A stretch of DNA of 64,000 nucleotides from a bacterium. Its GTDB lineage: Bacteria; Actinomycetota; Acidimicrobiia; Spongiisociales; ZC4RG35. The notes below the pieces were generated by a model. It was not told the DNA's origin. It saw nothing but the letters and a program-made list of their open reading frames with translations, and searched no databases. This document shows, in pieces, positions 62,220 through 64,000 of the stretch. Numbering within the stretch: position 1 is the stretch's first letter; each line of letters begins with the position of its first letter. Made by a program: the position numbers and the translations under genes. The stretch covers positions 1 to 64,000 of the forward strand of contig JAPPLW010000068.1 in assembly GCA_028819345.1 (NCBI GenBank), in the 5' to 3' direction.

Positions 62220-63038
62220 TAGGAGCGCGGTGAGCAGTCGGCTGAAATCCTCTTTTACCAGCTCCGCGGTGGCCGCGACGTCCTCGTGGGTGAGACGGTG
62301 GGTGGCGATCCCGGCGGCCAGGTTGGTCACCACGGAGAGGCCGATGACCTGTCGCTCCATGTGGCGGGCGCAGATGACTTCGGGCACTGTGGACATGCCC
62401 ACCAGGTCGGCGCCCAGGCGGCGGGCCATCTCCACCTCGGCGGGCGTTTCGAAAGTCGGTCCCAGGAACCAGGCGTACACCCCTTCGGAGATGTCGATGT
62501 CCTGTTCGGCGGCGACTTCTGAGACCAACCGTCGCAGCCGGGGAGTGTAGGTGTCGGACATGTCGGGGAACCGGGTCCCCATCCGCGGGTCGTTGGGACC
62601 CACCAGCGGGTTGATGCCGGCCAGGTTGATGTGGTCGGAGATCGCCACTATTGATCCGGCGGTCATGCCGTCGCCGCAGCCTCCGGCGGCGTTGGTCACC
62701 ACCAGGGTGTGGCATCCGGCCACGAGCGACGCCCGGACCGCAAATGTCAGCACGTCGGGGCTGTAGCCCTCGTAGGCGTGGACCCTCCCCGAGAGCAGTA
62801 TCACCCGGTTGCCCCCGAACCGGGTCGAGTAGAGCGTGCCGGCGTGGCCTCTGACAGCCGGGACCGGAAAGCCCGGGATCCTGGGGTAGGGAACCGCCAC
62901 AGCGTCGTCCAGTTGCTCGGGGAAGTCCCCCGAAGCGGACCCGAGGACCACCACCACGTCGTGGCGGGCATGGCCCGTGGCCTCGGCTATGGCCCGGGCG
63001 GCGGCCTCCAGCCTCTCGTACAGGTCGTTTGTCGACAT
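62208..63038 (-). CDS. punA: purine-nucleoside phosphorylase (trimeric type)
   Basis: The 276-residue enzyme splits purine nucleosides with phosphate. Family blocks are VVVVLGSASGDFPEQL, VRGHAGTLYSTRFGGNRVILLSGRVHAYEGYSP, TNAAGGCGDGMTAGSIVAISDHINL, VYAWFLGPTFETPAEVEMARRLGADLVGMSTVPEVICARH. ATG 63038 is used; a TTG at 63044 would overlap the deoA stop. It is cotranscribed with deoA for nucleoside salvage. Confidence 0.95.
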   Translation of the reverse strand: MSTNDLYERLEAAARAIAEATGHARHDVVVVLGSASGDFPEQLDDAVAVPYPRIPGFPVPAVRGHAGTLYSTRFGGNRVILLSGRVHAYEGYSPDVLTFAVRASLVAGCHTLVVTNAAGGCGDGMTAGSIVAISDHINLAGINPLVGPNDPRMGTRFPDMSDTYTPRLRRLVSEVAAEQDIDISEGVYAWFLGPTFETPAEVEMARRLGADLVGMSTVPEVICARHMERQVIGLSVVTNLAAGIATHRLTHEDVAATAELVKEDFSRLLTALLPRI

Positions 63039-63040
63039 TC

Positions 63041-64000
63041 TCAATCCATCTCGCTGCTTCGGATTCTCTCGCCTATTAAAGGCGCGGCGTCCGGCGGTTG
63101 CTCGCTTATCGACCAGGCTCCCGCCAGGAAGTCGCGCACCGCCTCCCAGCGACTCTCCTCCTCGTAGGACACCTCGGCCAGGGTCTGGCCCCTCTCCACC
63201 CGATCACCGGGTTTGGCCAGGACCCTTACTCCCACCCCCGGATCGATCGAGTCCTCCTTGCGTTCCCGGCCCGCTCCCAGGCGGGTGGCGGCGATGCCCA
63301 CCGTCAGGGAGTGACATGCCGACACCCAGCCCGAAGCCGTCGCCCGCACCTCGGCGCGCCTACCAGCCGTCGGCAAGAGGGTTGGATCTTCCACCACCGC
63401 GGGGTCCCCTCCCTGGGCCTGAACCACCCGGCGGAATATCTCCAGGGCCTCCCCGGATCGCACCGCCCGGGTCAGCATCCGGCGGGCGGCCTGTTCATCG
63501 GAGGCCGCTCCCGCCAGGAGCAGCATCTCCGACCCCAGGGCCAGGGTCAGCTCCCACAGGTCCTCGGGCCCCTCGCCGCGAAGGGTCTGGATCGACTCGG
63601 TGATTTCGCAGGCGTTGCCCACCTCCCTCCCCAGCGGAGAGTCCATGCTGGTCAGGAAGGCGGTGGTCGCCACCCCGTGCGCCTTTCCCAGGCCGACCAT
63701 GGTGGTGGCCAGGCGCCGGGCCTGGGCCGGGTCGGGCATGAACGCCCCGACGCCGGTCTTGACGTCCAGTACCAGGCCGTCGAGGTCTTCGGCCAGTTTC
63801 TTGGACATGATCGAGGAGGCGATCAGGGGAAGGGAGGGAACGGTGCCGGTGGCGTCCCGCAGCGCATAGAGTTTGGCGTCGGCGGGCGCCAGGTTCTCCG
63901 ACTGTCCTCCGTAGACCATGCCGTGGGTCCGAAGCACCTCCATGAAACGGTCGGAACTCAGGGAAGTGCTCAACCCGGGAATGGCCTCCAGCTTGTCCCG
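63041..64000 (-). CDS. deoA: thymidine/pyrimidine-nucleoside phosphorylase, 5' part missing
   Basis: The gene is cut by the window edge, so only about 319 C-terminal codons are present. They read RDKLEAIPGLSTSLSSDRF, HGMVYGGQSENLAPADAKLYALRDATGTVPSLPLIASSIMSKKLAEDLDGLVLDVKTGVGAFM, typical of the phosphorylase core with the thymine-binding Arg/Ser/Lys residues. The C-terminal barrel follows (SGWVSACHSLTVGIAATRLGAGRERKEDSIDPGVGV). With punA two bases downstream it forms a nucleoside-salvage operon. Confidence 0.93.
   Translation of the reverse strand, partial: RDKLEAIPGLSTSLSSDRFMEVLRTHGMVYGGQSENLAPADAKLYALRDATGTVPSLPLIASSIMSKKLAEDLDGLVLDVKTGVGAFMPDPAQARRLATTMVGLGKAHGVATTAFLTSMDSPLGREVGNACEITESIQTLRGEGPEDLWELTLALGSEMLLLAGAASDEQAARRMLTRAVRSGEALEIFRRVVQAQGGDPAVVEDPTLLPTAGRRAEVRATASGWVSACHSLTVGIAATRLGAGRERKEDSIDPGVGVRVLAKPGDRVERGQTLAEVSYEEESRWEAVRDFLAGAWSISEQPPDAAPLIGERIRSSEMD

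Overview
The window is GC-rich, densely coded DNA that looks chromosomal. A mycothione reductase, leaderless and GTG/TTG-started genes, a SigK/RskA-type pair beside a fasciclin lipoprotein, an Rv2578c-type radical SAM gene behind an actinobacterial LexA box, and an Rv1339-rph-rdgB order all point to Actinomycetota. A deep-branching, probably uncultured lineage such as Acidimicrobiia is my inference; no rRNA is present to settle it.

Left part (0-15 kb): a broken integrase and a probable IS end lie at the edge, followed by a SodC lipoprotein. Next comes the operon ATP-grasp / alpha-E / transglutaminase, an MMPL transporter, and a small DUF378 gene. An ECF sigma and anti-sigma pair is followed by a two-domain fasciclin lipoprotein. 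DUF378 and fasciclin share a putative promoter GCATCC-N16-CCGTAG. The gene at 11075-12232 is a thioredoxin-fold protein with an in-frame UGA where its Cys homologues carry the catalytic Cys. A bacterial SECIS-like hairpin follows the UGA, and KatG is convergent with this gene.

Middle part (15-42 kb): a PLP dehydratase; an overlapping operon MMPL / UV-dimer glycosylase / mycothione reductase; a GntR-DUF1648 pair with a leaderless promoter and nested operators; and a run of alpha/beta hydrolase, FluG-like GS, amidohydrolase and M20 genes. Then come a CoA-transferase, twin DMT-type permeases behind a structured leader, two flavin-binding split-barrel proteins, a SOS-boxed radical SAM gene, an acyl-CoA dehydrogenase, PdxH, a cAMP-PDE-like / rph / rdgB cluster, a DEAD-box helicase and a KBL/BioF-like enzyme.

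Accessory stretch (42.5-48.2 kb): a HEAT-like orphan, a VapBC pair, a scar made of a VapC fragment fused to a second HEAT copy, a truncated HsdM and a probably frameshifted membrane/coiled-coil gene. It ends at selC, the UCA tRNA for selenocysteine, so the window carries both a Sec-coding gene and the tRNA that reads it.

Right part (48-64 kb): housekeeping genes, namely recO-uppS-glyS-YceI-dnaG-rpoD in one tightly packed run, two twin mini coiled-coil proteins, VanZ, carbonic anhydrase, Amt, etfBA, punA and a deoA gene cut by the window end.
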